A stretch of DNA of 64,000 nt from the NCBI RefSeq assembly GCF_007829875.1, contig NZ_VIWV01000001.1, positions 7,390,001 to 7,454,000 on the forward strand, read 5' to 3'. The position numbers were made by a program, and so were the translations under genes. The stretch comes from Streptomyces capillispiralis. GTDB lineage: Bacteria; Actinomycetota; Actinomycetes; Streptomycetales; Streptomycetaceae. Below the pieces are notes generated by a model. The model was not told the origin of the DNA and ran no database searches. It was given only the letters and a program-made list of their open reading frames with translations. Positions 24,721 to 34,837 of the stretch are shown piece after piece (the first letter of the stretch is position 1; each line of letters opens with the position of its first letter).

Positions 24721-25827
24721 TCAGCCGGCGGCGCGCAGCGGCTCCCCGACCTGCCTGAGGTGGCGCAGGGCAGCACGGTGCGAGGCGAGCAGCCCCGTCC
24801 GGTGGTAGGGGATGCCCAGCTCCGCGCAGTACCGCTCGGTGATGACCTGGGCCCGGCCGAGGGCCGGCGTCGGCATGCTGGGGAACAGGTGGTGCTCGAT
24901 CTGGTAGTTCAGCCCGCCCATGAACGCGTCGATCAGCACCCCGCCGTCCACGTTGCGCGAGGTGAGGACCTGCCGGCGCAGGAAGTCCAGCTCGGTGCCC
25001 TCCTCGATCATCGGCATGCCCTTGTGGTTGGGGGCGAAGACGGAGCCGAGGTAGATCCCGAACAGACCCTGGTGGACGGCGATGAACGCGAGCGCCTTGC
25101 CGGGGGAGAGGACCAGGAAAAGCCCGCCGAAATACACGGCGAAGTGGGCGACGAGCAGGGTTCCCTCCAGCACCGGACGCTTCATCGACGGACGGCGCAG
25201 AGCCCTGAAACTGCTGAGACTCAGATTGAGGCCCTCCAGGGTCAGCAACGGGAAGAAAAGGGCCGCCTGGTGTTTCCCGATGAACCGCGCCGGGCCCTTG
25301 GCCCGTTGCGCCTGACGCCGTGACCACACCAGGAGGTCCGGGGCGACGTCCGGGTCCTTCGTCTCGTGATTGGGGTTCGCGTGGTGGCGCGTGTGCTTGT
25401 TCATCCACCAGCCATAGCTCATGCCCAGCAGCACGTCGGCCACCAGCAGACCGCCGATCTCGCTGGGCCGCCGCCGGGAGAACACCTGGCGGTGGGCCAG
25501 GTCGTGCGCGGCCAGTCCGAGCTGCCCGAACACCACGGCGAGGGCGGCGGCGACGAAGAGCTGGCTCCAGCTGTCCCCCAGGACACAGAAGGCGGTGACA
25601 CCTCCCGCGAGGGCCAGCGCGACGGCTCCGAAACGCACCGTGTAGTAGAGCGGGCGGCGCCTGAGCAGTCCCGCTTCGGCTATGCGCCGTGACAGTTCGG
25701 AGAAATCACTTCCCTTTTCGCGCCCCTCTGCGCGCCCCTTTTCGTTCCGCTCTTCGTTCTGCCTTCCGCTTCCCTCTCCGCCTTCGTGTGGGGCGGGGGT
25801 GTCCGTGAGCACTGTGGAATGGGCCAT
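24721..25827 (-). CDS. Membrane fatty acid desaturase
   Basis: The 368-residue di-iron membrane desaturase has the three histidine boxes HDLAH, HTRHH and QIEHH, in the right spacing, and four main hydrophobic helices (LALAGGVTAFCVL, LFVAAALAVVFGQLGLAA, LLVAHFAVYFGGLFLVL). The glutamine in the third box places it with front-end/acyl-lipid type desaturases such as mycobacterial DesA3-like proteins. It would introduce a double bond into membrane acyl chains. About 45 charged, low-complexity residues precede the first helix. It diverges from a GntR gene across 117 bp. Confidence 0.9.
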   Translation of the reverse strand: MAHSTVLTDTPAPHEGGEGSGRQNEERNEKGRAEGREKGSDFSELSRRIAEAGLLRRRPLYYTVRFGAVALALAGGVTAFCVLGDSWSQLFVAAALAVVFGQLGLAAHDLAHRQVFSRRRPSEIGGLLVADVLLGMSYGWWMNKHTRHHANPNHETKDPDVAPDLLVWSRRQAQRAKGPARFIGKHQAALFFPLLTLEGLNLSLSSFRALRRPSMKRPVLEGTLLVAHFAVYFGGLFLVLSPGKALAFIAVHQGLFGIYLGSVFAPNHKGMPMIEEGTELDFLRRQVLTSRNVDGGVLIDAFMGGLNYQIEHHLFPSMPTPALGRAQVITERYCAELGIPYHRTGLLASHRAALRHLRQVGEPLRAAG

Positions 25828-25907
25828 GGCGTCAGTATGGGAAAGCCGCCGGCGCCGCAGAATGATGTTGGCACCCGGAAGCGGGGTGTGGCTGGCACCA
25901 CCCCGCC

Positions 25908-25937
25908 TTGACAGGGCGCGGGCTCGGACCGCAGGAT
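25908..25937 (+). promoter_or_regulatory. Promoter of the FadR-type regulator
   Basis: TTGACA, 18 bp, CAGGAT matches the Streptomyces vegetative consensus well. The GTG start at 25945 lies 7 bp beyond the -10 box, so the message is probably leaderless. Confidence 0.65.
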
Positions 25938-25944
25938 CGGTCCC

Positions 25945-26691
25945 GTGAACCTGTCAGACAGCCAGACAGGTGGGTCGGGGCCGCGGCGCGTCAGCGCCAT
26001 GGAAGCGGTGCTCTCCCACCTCCGCTCCGCCATCGAGCGCGGCGCGTACGCGATCGGCGACAAGCTCCCCTCCGAGGCGGAGCTGTGCCGCACCCTGGAG
26101 GTCTCCCGGCCCGTGCTGCGCGAAGCGCTGCGCGCCCTGCAGACCATGGGCCTGACCGTGTCCCGCACCGGCAAGGGCACCTTCGTCGTCGCCAACGCCG
26201 TGGAGGACCCCACCTTCGGCGACTACGCGGCCAGCGACCTCCTCGAAGTGCGCCGCCACATCGAGATCCCGGTCGCCGGGTACGCCGCCCGGCGCCGCAC
26301 CCCGGAGAACCTGGACCACCTGGCCCATCTCCTGGACCGTATGGAGCGGGAGACCGACACCACCGCGTGGGTGGCGATGGACACCCTCTTCCACCTCGCC
26401 GTCGCCGAGGCCGCCCAGAATCCGGTGTTCCGCCGGGTCATCGAGGAGATCCGGGACGCGCTGGCCCGCCAGTCCGCCTTCCTCAACGAACTCGGCGACC
26501 GCCGCGAGCAGTCCAACCGCGAGCACCGCGCCATCGTCGAGGCACTGACCGACGGTTCCGAGCACGACGCCGTCGAGGCCATGACCCACCATCTCGACCG
26601 CGTCGAGAAGACCCTCACGGACATCCTGCGCCCCGCCCGCACGGGGACGCCCGCCACCGCGGGCCCCGGACGGTCCGGCGCACCGACGTGA
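25945..26691 (+). CDS. GntR/FadR-type regulator of asparagine catabolism
   Basis: The 248-residue regulator has the GntR winged helix (LPSEAELCRTLEVSRPVLREALRALQTMGL, wing RTGKGTFV) joined to an FCD helical ligand domain (LLEVRRHIEIPVAGYAARR, FHLAVAEAAQNPVF, EHRAIVEAL, HHLDRVE). The FCD histidines normally hold a metal that helps bind carboxylate ligands; aspartate, asparagine or fumarate would suit the genes that follow. It leads the run regulator-asparaginase-aspartase. A CTGTC-A-GACAG operator lies just inside its coding region, consistent with autoregulation. Confidence 0.88.
   Translation: MNLSDSQTGGSGPRRVSAMEAVLSHLRSAIERGAYAIGDKLPSEAELCRTLEVSRPVLREALRALQTMGLTVSRTGKGTFVVANAVEDPTFGDYAASDLLEVRRHIEIPVAGYAARRRTPENLDHLAHLLDRMERETDTTAWVAMDTLFHLAVAEAAQNPVFRRVIEEIRDALARQSAFLNELGDRREQSNREHRAIVEALTDGSEHDAVEAMTHHLDRVEKTLTDILRPARTGTPATAGPGRSGAPT
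25951..25961 (+). promoter_or_regulatory. FCD-type operator at the start of the regulator gene
   Basis: CTGTCAGACAG contains TGT-N3-ACA, the core recognised by many FadR/FCD regulators. It lies in a larger inverted repeat ACCTGTC / GACAGGT (25949-25971). Confidence 0.5.
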
Positions 26692-26755
26692 GCCCTTCCA
26701 CCACCCCGGCCGGCGCACGACCCCACGCGCCGTCCCACGACCACCCCAGGCAGTG

Positions 26756-27772
26756 ATGAACACCAGTCTCCCCGCGGACGCACCCCTGATCCGCGAGCCC
26801 CTCCACGCCCCCGTCGCCCACCTGATACGCGGCGGTGTCGTGGAAGGCATCCACTACGGCTCCGTCGTCGTCCTCGGCCCCGACGGCGAGGTCCGGTTCC
26901 AGCTCGGCGACATCGAGGCCGCCTGCTACCCGCGCTCCGCCCTCAAGCCCGTCCAGGCGGTCGCGATGCTCCGCGCGGGGCTCCCGCTCGACGGCGCGCT
27001 GCTGTCGCTCGCCGCCGCCAGCCACTCCGGCGAGGAACACCACCTCGCCGGTGCCCGCCGCATCCTCGACCTCGCCGGACTGACCGAGGACCACCTCCGC
27101 AACGTCCCCGACCTGCCCTTCGACCCGGCCGTGCGGGACATCTGGGTGCGCGAGAACCGCCCGCCCTCCCGGCTCGCCCAGAACTGCTCCGGCAAGCACG
27201 CCGCCATGCTGTACACCACCGGGCTCAACGGCTGGTCCCTGGACGACTACCTCGACCCCGCGCACCCCCTCCAGCAGGCGATCGCCGAGATCGTCGAGGA
27301 CCTCACCGGGCAGCGCGTCGCGACGGTGACCGTCGACGGCTGCGGCGCGCCGCTGTTCTCCGTCTCCCTGCACGGCCTGGCCCGCGCCGCGGCGAGGATC
27401 ACCACCGCCGCGCCCGGCACCCCCGAGGCCCGGGTGGCCGACGCGATGCGCGCGCACCCGGAGACCGCCTCCGGAACCCGCCGGGACGTCGCCGCGCTGA
27501 TGCGGGCGGTCCCCGGACTGCTCGCCAAGGACGGCTTCGAGGGCGTGCAGGTCGCCGCCCTGCCCGACGGCACCGCCGTCGCCGTGAAGATCGCCGACGG
27601 GGCCGACCGGGCGCGCGTCCCGGTCGCCGCGGCGGCGCTCGCCCGCGCGGGCGTGGACCCGGCCCTGCTCACCCGGTTCGCGGGAGAGCCGCTGCTCGGT
27701 GGCGGGAGGCCGGTGGGCGCGGTGCGCCCGGTGCGCGCGCTGGACCCGGTGACCGTTTCGGCCTGCGCCTGA
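26756..27772 (+). CDS. Asparaginase (L-asparaginase II / AnsA-like family)
   Basis: The 338-residue enzyme belongs to the thermolabile rhizobial-type asparaginase family (PF06089), not the bacterial type I/II fold. Marker segments are GVVEGIHYGSVVVLGPDGE, YPRSALKPVQAVAMLRAG, SLAAASHSGEEHHL, NCSGKHAAML and VDGCGAPLFSVSL. It hydrolyses asparagine to aspartate and ammonia, feeding the aspartase encoded next. The ATG at 26756 is preferred over the adjoining GTG because AGG stands at a better distance. Confidence 0.88.
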   Translation: MNTSLPADAPLIREPLHAPVAHLIRGGVVEGIHYGSVVVLGPDGEVRFQLGDIEAACYPRSALKPVQAVAMLRAGLPLDGALLSLAAASHSGEEHHLAGARRILDLAGLTEDHLRNVPDLPFDPAVRDIWVRENRPPSRLAQNCSGKHAAMLYTTGLNGWSLDDYLDPAHPLQQAIAEIVEDLTGQRVATVTVDGCGAPLFSVSLHGLARAAARITTAAPGTPEARVADAMRAHPETASGTRRDVAALMRAVPGLLAKDGFEGVQVAALPDGTAVAVKIADGADRARVPVAAAALARAGVDPALLTRFAGEPLLGGGRPVGAVRPVRALDPVTVSACA

Positions 27773-27839
27773 CCGCCCCGCGCGGGGCCGCCACCGTCGC
27801 CCGGACGGCCCCGCGCGGGCCGTCCGCCACGGGGCGGAC

Positions 27840-27944
27840 ACCATGGGCCGCCCCACCATGGGCCGCCCCACCATGGGCCGCCCCACCATGGGTCGCCCCG
27901 CCATGGGTCGCCCCGCCATGGGTCGCCCCACGGTGGGCCTCCCG
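27840..27944 (+). repeat. 15-bp tandem repeat upstream of aspA
   Basis: Six head-to-tail copies of ACCATGGGCCGCCCC and its close variants (G/T at two sites), plus a degenerate seventh, fill the gap between asparaginase and aspartase. Each copy holds an ATG and the array reads as repeated MGRPT in frame with the aspartase gene without a stop. Confidence 0.9.
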
Positions 27945-27995
27945 CGTCGTGGGGCGGCGCCCACCCTCATCCTCAGAAGGAGCACCCGCACCCCC

Positions 27996-29399
<1,404 letters not shown>

Positions 29400-29408
29400 C
29401 CGTCCCGC

Positions 29409-30572
29409 TCAGCCTTTCGGTACCGGACCCCATCTGAGGCGCAGGAACACGGCCACGCCCGCGCCGCCCAGCAGCGCGGCACCGGCGATCGTCCAGGTCG
29501 CCGTCCGTCCCGGCCGGTCGCCGAGCCGTCCCGCGCCGGCGGCCGCGGGCTCTGCCTCCGGTCCGCCCGGCGGCCGGGGGCGCAGCGCGTCCAGCGAGCC
29601 CACCGGATCCACCCGCCCGGCCGCCCCGAACCCCCAGTCCAGCAGCGCCCGCGCCTCCTCGTACACCGCGAGGCCGCCGCCGGAACGGGGGTTCATGACC
29701 GTCGCCACGAGGGTGCGCCCGCCCCGGCGCGCGGCCGCGACCAGGGTGTGTCCGGCGTGGCTGGTGTAGCCGTTCTTGACGCCGACCAGGCCCCGGTAGG
29801 GATCGACGCCGTCCGCGCCGGTGAGTAGCCGGTTGGTGTTCACGATGCCGTAGGAGCCGCCGTCGCGGTCCGGGAACCGGGCCGCGGCCCGGGCGCAGTA
29901 CCGCGCGAAGTCCGGACGGCGCAGACCGGCCCGGCCGAACACCGCCAGGTCGTACGCCGAGGACACCTGGCCGGGCGCGTCGTAGCCGTCCGGTGACTTC
30001 ACCCGGGTGTCCCGGGCGCCCAGGGCGCGGGCCTGTTCCTCCATGCGCCGTGCCGTGGCCCGCCAGCCGCCGCTGAGCGCGGCCAGCACCCGCACGGCGT
30101 CGTTGCCGGAGTTGAGGAACACCCCGTTCCACAGGTCCGAGACCCGGTACGTGCGGTTCTCCGCGACCCCGACGAGGCTGCTGCCGGGGCCGATGCCCGC
30201 CAGTTCCTCCTCGCTGACGCGGTGCCGGATGCCGGCGGGCAGGACGGGCAGCACGGTGAGGGCGAACAGCGTCTTCAGGGTGCTGGCGGGCGGCAGTCTG
30301 CGGTGCGCGTCGTGCGCCGCCAGTACGGCGCCGGTGTCGGCGTCGGCGACCAGCCAGGAGCGCGCGGACAGCTCCGGGACCTCGGGCGCCCCCGGGCGCG
30401 GGCGGACGTGCGTGCCGTGCCGGTACAGCAGCGACGCGGGCGCCGCCGTGGCCGGTGGGCCGGGGTCGATGCCGGTACCGGTGGTCGCCGCGGCGGGAGC
30501 GAGTGCCAGCAGCCCGGCCGTGCACAGCGCACCGCTGGACACAGCCGCCCGCGAAGCAAATCCGACAGTCAT
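29409..30572 (-). CDS. D-alanyl-D-alanine carboxypeptidase (PBP5/DacF-like)
   Basis: The 387-residue low-molecular-weight penicillin-binding protein trims stem pentapeptides. It has a signal sequence (ASRAAVSSGALCTAGLLALAPAAA), the serine motif PPASTLKTL, the second motif FLNSGNDAV and a third motif KNGYTSHAG where KTG is usual. A C-terminal helix (WTIAGAALLGGAGVAVFLRL) anchors it in the membrane. The ATG at 30572 gives a complete signal peptide. It converges tightly on aspA (9 bp between stops). Confidence 0.88.
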   Translation of the reverse strand: MTVGFASRAAVSSGALCTAGLLALAPAAATTGTGIDPGPPATAAPASLLYRHGTHVRPRPGAPEVPELSARSWLVADADTGAVLAAHDAHRRLPPASTLKTLFALTVLPVLPAGIRHRVSEEELAGIGPGSSLVGVAENRTYRVSDLWNGVFLNSGNDAVRVLAALSGGWRATARRMEEQARALGARDTRVKSPDGYDAPGQVSSAYDLAVFGRAGLRRPDFARYCARAAARFPDRDGGSYGIVNTNRLLTGADGVDPYRGLVGVKNGYTSHAGHTLVAAARRGGRTLVATVMNPRSGGGLAVYEEARALLDWGFGAAGRVDPVGSLDALRPRPPGGPEAEPAAAGAGRLGDRPGRTATWTIAGAALLGGAGVAVFLRLRWGPVPKG

Positions 30573-30663
30573 ACCGCAAACGTAGGAATGGACCCCCGGA
30601 ACACCGCGCTGCCCCGGCCGGGCGCCGTCCGCGAGCACCCGGATGCCACACGCCGACGCGGTG

Positions 30664-31803
30664 TCAGTCGCCGGGCAGGGTCGGCCGGACGCGCCGCAGG
30701 AACGTCGCGTTGTCGGGGGTCTCCCGCATCCGCCCCAGCAGCGTCTCCAGGCCGGACGGCCCGTCCCCGGACCCCAGCACCCGGCGCAGCCCCTGGGCGG
30801 CGCTCAACTCGGCGGGAGTGAGCAGCAGTTCCTCACGCCGGGTGCCCGAGCCGGTGATGTCGACGGCGGGGAAGAGCCGGCGGGCGGCCGCCTCGCGGCT
30901 GAGCCGCAGCTCCATGTTGCCGGTGCTCTTCAGCTCCTCGAAGTAGAACTCGTCGGCGCGGGAGCCGGTCTCCACCAGGGCGGAGGCGAGGATCGTCAGC
31001 GAGCCGCCCTCCTCGGCCTGGCGGGCGGCGCCGAAGAACCGCTTGGGGCCGAGCAGCGCGGAGGCGTCGACGCCGCCGCTGAGGGTGCGGCCACCGGACG
31101 CGGCCGCGTTGTTGTAGGCACGGCACAGCCGGGTCAGCGAGTCGAGCAGTACGACGACGTCCTCGCCGGCCTCGACCCGCCGCTTGGCCCGCTCGATGAC
31201 CAGTTCGGCGAGCGCGATGTGCTGCCGGGCCGGCCGGTCGAAGGTCGAGGCGTACACCTCGCCGCGCACCGAGCGGCGCATGTCGGTGACCTCCTCGGGC
31301 CGTTCGTCGAGGAGCACCACCATCAGCCGGCATTCCGGGTGGTTGCCGGCGACGGCCGCCGCGAGCTGCTGGATGAGGACCGTCTTGCCGGTCTTGGGCG
31401 GGGCCACGAGCAGTCCGCGCTGCCCCTTGCCGACCGGAGTGAGCAGGTCGGCGACCCGTCCGGCCAGGGCGGAACCCGGGTGTTCCAGGCGCAGCCGCTG
31501 CCGCGGGTGAAGGGGCGTCAGGTCGTGGAAGTCGCGTCGGCCGCGCAGTGCGCCGGGCGTACGGCCGCCGACCCGGGTGATGTCGGTCAGACCGCCCCTC
31601 TCGTTGAGGACGCCCTCCACGTCGTCACCCTTGCGCAGGCCGTGGCGGCGCAGCAGCGCGGGGGAGACGGGCGGGTCGTCGGGGGAGGGCATGCAGTTCT
31701 CTGCGCGCAGATGCCCCTTCCCGGCGGAGTCGATGTCGAGGACACCGGTGACGAGCCGGGGCTGCTGCTGTACGGGAGCGTGATCGAGCGTGGTGGTGGT
31801 CAT
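30664..31803 (-). CDS. rho-like: Short Rho-type transcription termination factor paralogue
   Basis: The 379-residue protein has the RNA-binding cold-shock-like fold of Rho (TGVLDIDSAGKGHLRAENC, VSPALLRRHGLRKGDDVEG) and the hexameric ATPase core: P-loop PPKTGKTVLIQQL, DERPEEVTDM, Walker B VVVLLDSLTRL and the Q-loop region LSGGVDASALLGPKRFFG. It lacks the N-terminal Rho_N helices and the long Arg/Gly-rich insert of actinobacterial housekeeping Rho. It is therefore likely a second copy with a special role. It sits next to the peptide cluster. AAAGGA precedes the ATG. Confidence 0.88.
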   Translation of the reverse strand: MTTTTLDHAPVQQQPRLVTGVLDIDSAGKGHLRAENCMPSPDDPPVSPALLRRHGLRKGDDVEGVLNERGGLTDITRVGGRTPGALRGRRDFHDLTPLHPRQRLRLEHPGSALAGRVADLLTPVGKGQRGLLVAPPKTGKTVLIQQLAAAVAGNHPECRLMVVLLDERPEEVTDMRRSVRGEVYASTFDRPARQHIALAELVIERAKRRVEAGEDVVVLLDSLTRLCRAYNNAAASGGRTLSGGVDASALLGPKRFFGAARQAEEGGSLTILASALVETGSRADEFYFEELKSTGNMELRLSREAAARRLFPAVDITGSGTRREELLLTPAELSAAQGLRRVLGSGDGPSGLETLLGRMRETPDNATFLRRVRPTLPGD

Positions 31804-32051
31804 GCGGGCCGGTCCTTTCGTGGACGACGGGCGGGGACATGCGAGCAGGGGGAGGAGACAGACCGTGCGGGGAGGGCGGACGCGCGCCTCCGGGCGGCGG
31901 GAACAGCACCCCGGTCACGGCGGGAGAGACCCTGCCGACGAGGTGGTGCGGGGAAGCCGGTGCGCCGTCGGAGACGACGGGCGGATCGGCGAACCGGAGC
32001 GACTCCGGAAAAGGATCTGAGAGGAAAAGGCACCGACGCCGGAAAAGAGGC

Positions 32052-32335
32052 GTGCTACGCGTGCTCCTCGTACTGTACCACCCGATGCGGTGGGCGGGTC
32101 GGGGAAAGGCGCGGGCGCTCGTCTTCCGGGCCCTTCGGCAAGAGCCCCCGGACCGGCTGGCCGGCGTCCTCAGCCATGCGCAGAACGACTTCCAACGCCT
32201 CGTGATGGTGCTGGTCTGCGTCCATGCGCTCAGCGGCACCGACATTCGCCACCTGCTGCTCACTTGTAGCGTCCTGCGCGAGGTCGATGGAGGGGCGTCT
32301 GGGGGGATTACGGCCGTGGCACCTCGTAGACGGGT
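32052..32335 (+). pseudogene. Possible integrase-like remnant
   Basis: In one plus-strand frame the segment LVMVLVCVHALSGTDIRHLL resembles the region of tyrosine recombinases around the first catalytic arginine (pattern HAL-x4-IR-x-LLL). The frame is interrupted upstream by low-quality sequence and runs into the antisense of the racemase gene. The opposite strand is also open here and about equally GC-biased, so the call is weak. The adjoining 31804-32051 stretch shows no gene and presumably holds the rho-paralogue promoter. Confidence 0.2.
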
Positions 32336-33517
32336 TCAGCCCGTCCAGGGACGGGTGCCGACCGCCGGCACGGTCTGCCGGTTGACGTGCGGGCGATCGA
32401 AGTAGGTGGTGACCTCGCACGGGGTGGTGTTCATGGCGAGCGCCCATTCGTGGATGGTGGGCTCGCCGTCCGACTCGCTGCCGATGAGGACCACCTCCTC
32501 CCCCTCCTCCACTTTCTCGTCACCGCAGTTGACGATCATCTGGTCCATGCAGATGCGTCCGACGACGGGGTAGCGCCGGCCGCGGATGGAGACCGAGAGG
32601 CGTCCGCTGAGGGAGCGCGGGATTCCGTCGGCGTAGCCGACCGGGATCAGGGCCAGGTTGAGCGCGCTCGGCGCGACCCAGTCGTGTTCGTAGGAGACGC
32701 CTTGACCGGCTTCGACCCACTTGGTCAACGCGACGTGGCTGGTGACTCGCATGGCGGGCCGGAGGTCGAAACTGTGGCGCTCCGTGTACGGCAGCAGGCC
32801 GTAGAGGGCCGAGCCGGTTCGGATCATGTCGAGGTGGAGGTCGGGCCTGGTGAGCGCCGACAGGGATCCGGCGAGGTGGCGTCGGACGTCGAGGCCGGTG
32901 TCGACGGCCCGCCGCCACGCGTCGTCGAGTAGCTTCGCCTGTTCATCCAGCGTGTGGTGGCCCGGGACTTCGCCGTGGGAGAGGTGCGACCACACCGAGA
33001 CCACCTCGATCAGGCCTTGGCTCTGGGCGGCCTTGGCGGCGTCCAGCAGGGCCGCCGAGTGCTGGAGCGCCGCCCCGCCGCGCGCGAGCCCGGTGTCGAC
33101 CTCCAGGTGGACCCTGGCCGGGCGTCCGGCGCTTCGTCCGGCGTCGACCGCGAAGGCCAGGGTGCGGGCGGACTGCACCGAGACGTCCACGCCGGCCGCC
33201 GTGGCCAGGCACATGCTCTCCACCGAGTTGTGCAGCCAGGCGAGGATCGGGGCGTCGAGGCCGGCCCGGCGCAGTTCGAGTGCTTCGGCCGTGGTGTACA
33301 CGCCGAGCCAGGTCGCCCCGGCGTCGAGCGCCGCGCGGGCGACGTCGATCGCGCCGTGCCCGTAGGCATCGGCCTTGACGACGGCCATCACTGCGGTGGC
33401 GGGCCGGCTGACGGCCTGTCGGACGACGCGCGTGTTGTGCGCGACGGCCGACAGGTCCACCAGCACGTTGAGGTAGCGACGTGGAACAATCGACCGAGCC
33501 TCCATAGATGAATCCAT
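32336..33517 (-). CDS. alr: Alanine racemase of the peptide cluster
   Basis: The 393-residue PLP enzyme interconverts L- and D-alanine. Lys48 (AVVKADAYGHG) binds PLP, Tyr276 (QGVSYEHDW) is the second catalytic base, and the C-terminal beta-barrel has RRYPVVGRICMDQMIVN. Its place as the last gene of the NRPS operon suggests supply of D-Ala for the peptide or tolerance to a D-Ala-related product. The start is uncertain: no good ribosome site precedes either in-frame ATG (33517 or 33505). The 5' end is less GC-rich than its surroundings. Confidence 0.9.
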   Translation of the reverse strand: MDSSMEARSIVPRRYLNVLVDLSAVAHNTRVVRQAVSRPATAVMAVVKADAYGHGAIDVARAALDAGATWLGVYTTAEALELRRAGLDAPILAWLHNSVESMCLATAAGVDVSVQSARTLAFAVDAGRSAGRPARVHLEVDTGLARGGAALQHSAALLDAAKAAQSQGLIEVVSVWSHLSHGEVPGHHTLDEQAKLLDDAWRRAVDTGLDVRRHLAGSLSALTRPDLHLDMIRTGSALYGLLPYTERHSFDLRPAMRVTSHVALTKWVEAGQGVSYEHDWVAPSALNLALIPVGYADGIPRSLSGRLSVSIRGRRYPVVGRICMDQMIVNCGDEKVEEGEEVVLIGSESDGEPTIHEWALAMNTTPCEVTTYFDRPHVNRQTVPAVGTRPWTG

Positions 33518-33566
33518 TCGTAGGGGTCGGCGGACTGCTGTTCTCCCTTCGCCGCGTCGCGGGTGC

Positions 33567-34802
33567 TCAGGCGGCCTCGGCCGAACTCACCCTCGGTCGG
33601 GCCGCTTCGCGCAGCAGCAGGGTGGTGGCCACGCTGCCCACTCCGGTCAGCGCGATCGCGATGCCGACCGGCACGAACTCGGCGACCACTCCGAACACCA
33701 GGGGGCCGACGCCCTGGATGCTCATGGTGACGGTATTCAGCAACGCGAAGCCCTGACCCTGGAGTCCAGCGGGAACGGCTTCCAGGAAGCGCCGCTGCAG
33801 GCCGAGCAGGTAGGCGGAGCCGGTGCCGGTGACGACGTAGGCGGCGGCGACCGACGGATAGGGCAGGTCCAGGGCGAGCGTGAGCGAGGGGGTGCCCATC
33901 ACCAACAGCAGCGGCAGGACCAGCCGTTCCCGGGTGGCGGGCGCGAACGCCCGGCCGATGACGACGTCGCCGATCAGCATGCCGACCGAGGTGGCGGCCA
34001 GCAGGACGCCGGTCTGCTGGGGGCTGAACCCGCGGTGCGCGCTGTACGGGATGAGCAGACTGCCCGCCGCGGCCAGGTAGGCGGCGGGCAGGCACTGCAC
34101 CATGATCAGCTTGAGCACGCCGGGGCTGGCGACCAGCGCCGCGTTGCCCCGCAGGGTCCGGCGCATGATCGACCCGCCGCCCGTCGCCGGCGCGCTCGCG
34201 CGGGGCGCCCGGGCGGGCGACAGGAACAGCCGGCTGATCGCCGCGGCGACCAGGTGCGCCCCGGCGGTGACCAGCATCGTGCGCTCCACGCCCAGCCAGA
34301 CCACCAGCGTCCCGCCGGCGGCCATGCCCACCATCTGCGCGGAGACGGCGACGATGTAGGACAGCGAGCGCCCGAGGACGTAGGTGTCGCCGGTGAGGGC
34401 TTCCGCGAGGACCCTGGCCGTGGCCCCGGTGGTGACCGGGGTCAGGCAGGCCACGCCGGCGACCAGGACCAGGCTGGCGGCGACCGGGAGGTGCCCCATC
34501 GCGAGCAGCAGCCCGACCGCGCACTGGAGGGCGTAGCCGGTGCTGATGAGGGTGCGCGGGGTGAACCGGTCCGCCATCGCGGCGAGGAACAGGCCGCCGG
34601 CGGCCTGCGGCAGGAAGTTGATGGTCATCGTCACCGCGGTGAGCAGCGGTGAGCCGGTCCGGTCGTACACCAGCACCGCGAGTGCCACGGCCCGCAGGGT
34701 GTCGGACATGACGCCGAGCAGCCGGCCGGCGAAGACGGCACGGAACTGGGCGACCGCGAAGACCTGGCCGTAGGTGGCCTTCACGGTGAACTGATCGGTC
34801 AT
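33567..34802 (-). CDS. MFS exporter of the peptide cluster
   Basis: The 411-residue 12-helix major facilitator belongs to the EntS/TetV-like efflux group. Segments include FAGRLLGVMSDTLRAVALAV, MTINFLPQAAGGLFLAAMAD, the conserved loop DRFTPRTLISTGYAL, and helices ending LTGVGSVATTLLLREA. It lies between the thioesterase and racemase genes in the leftward operon (35 and 49 bp gaps), so export of the peptide and self-protection are its likely roles. The chosen ATG starts MTDQFTVKATYG with GGGAG about 9 nt upstream. Confidence 0.88.
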   Translation of the reverse strand: MTDQFTVKATYGQVFAVAQFRAVFAGRLLGVMSDTLRAVALAVLVYDRTGSPLLTAVTMTINFLPQAAGGLFLAAMADRFTPRTLISTGYALQCAVGLLLAMGHLPVAASLVLVAGVACLTPVTTGATARVLAEALTGDTYVLGRSLSYIVAVSAQMVGMAAGGTLVVWLGVERTMLVTAGAHLVAAAISRLFLSPARAPRASAPATGGGSIMRRTLRGNAALVASPGVLKLIMVQCLPAAYLAAAGSLLIPYSAHRGFSPQQTGVLLAATSVGMLIGDVVIGRAFAPATRERLVLPLLLVMGTPSLTLALDLPYPSVAAAYVVTGTGSAYLLGLQRRFLEAVPAGLQGQGFALLNTVTMSIQGVGPLVFGVVAEFVPVGIAIALTGVGSVATTLLLREAARPRVSSAEAA

Positions 34803-34837
34803 GGGCTGGGTACTCCCGGAGCCTTCCTGGATCGTTT

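Noticed and set aside
27840..27944. Tandem repeat considered as a CRISPR array
   Set aside because: The repeats are head-to-tail with no spacers, have a 15-bp unit and have no cas genes nearby.
32055..32447. A minus-strand open frame between the racemase and rho-like genes
   Set aside because: It overlaps the racemase 3' end, has no recognisable motif and has no clear codon bias compared with the opposite frame.
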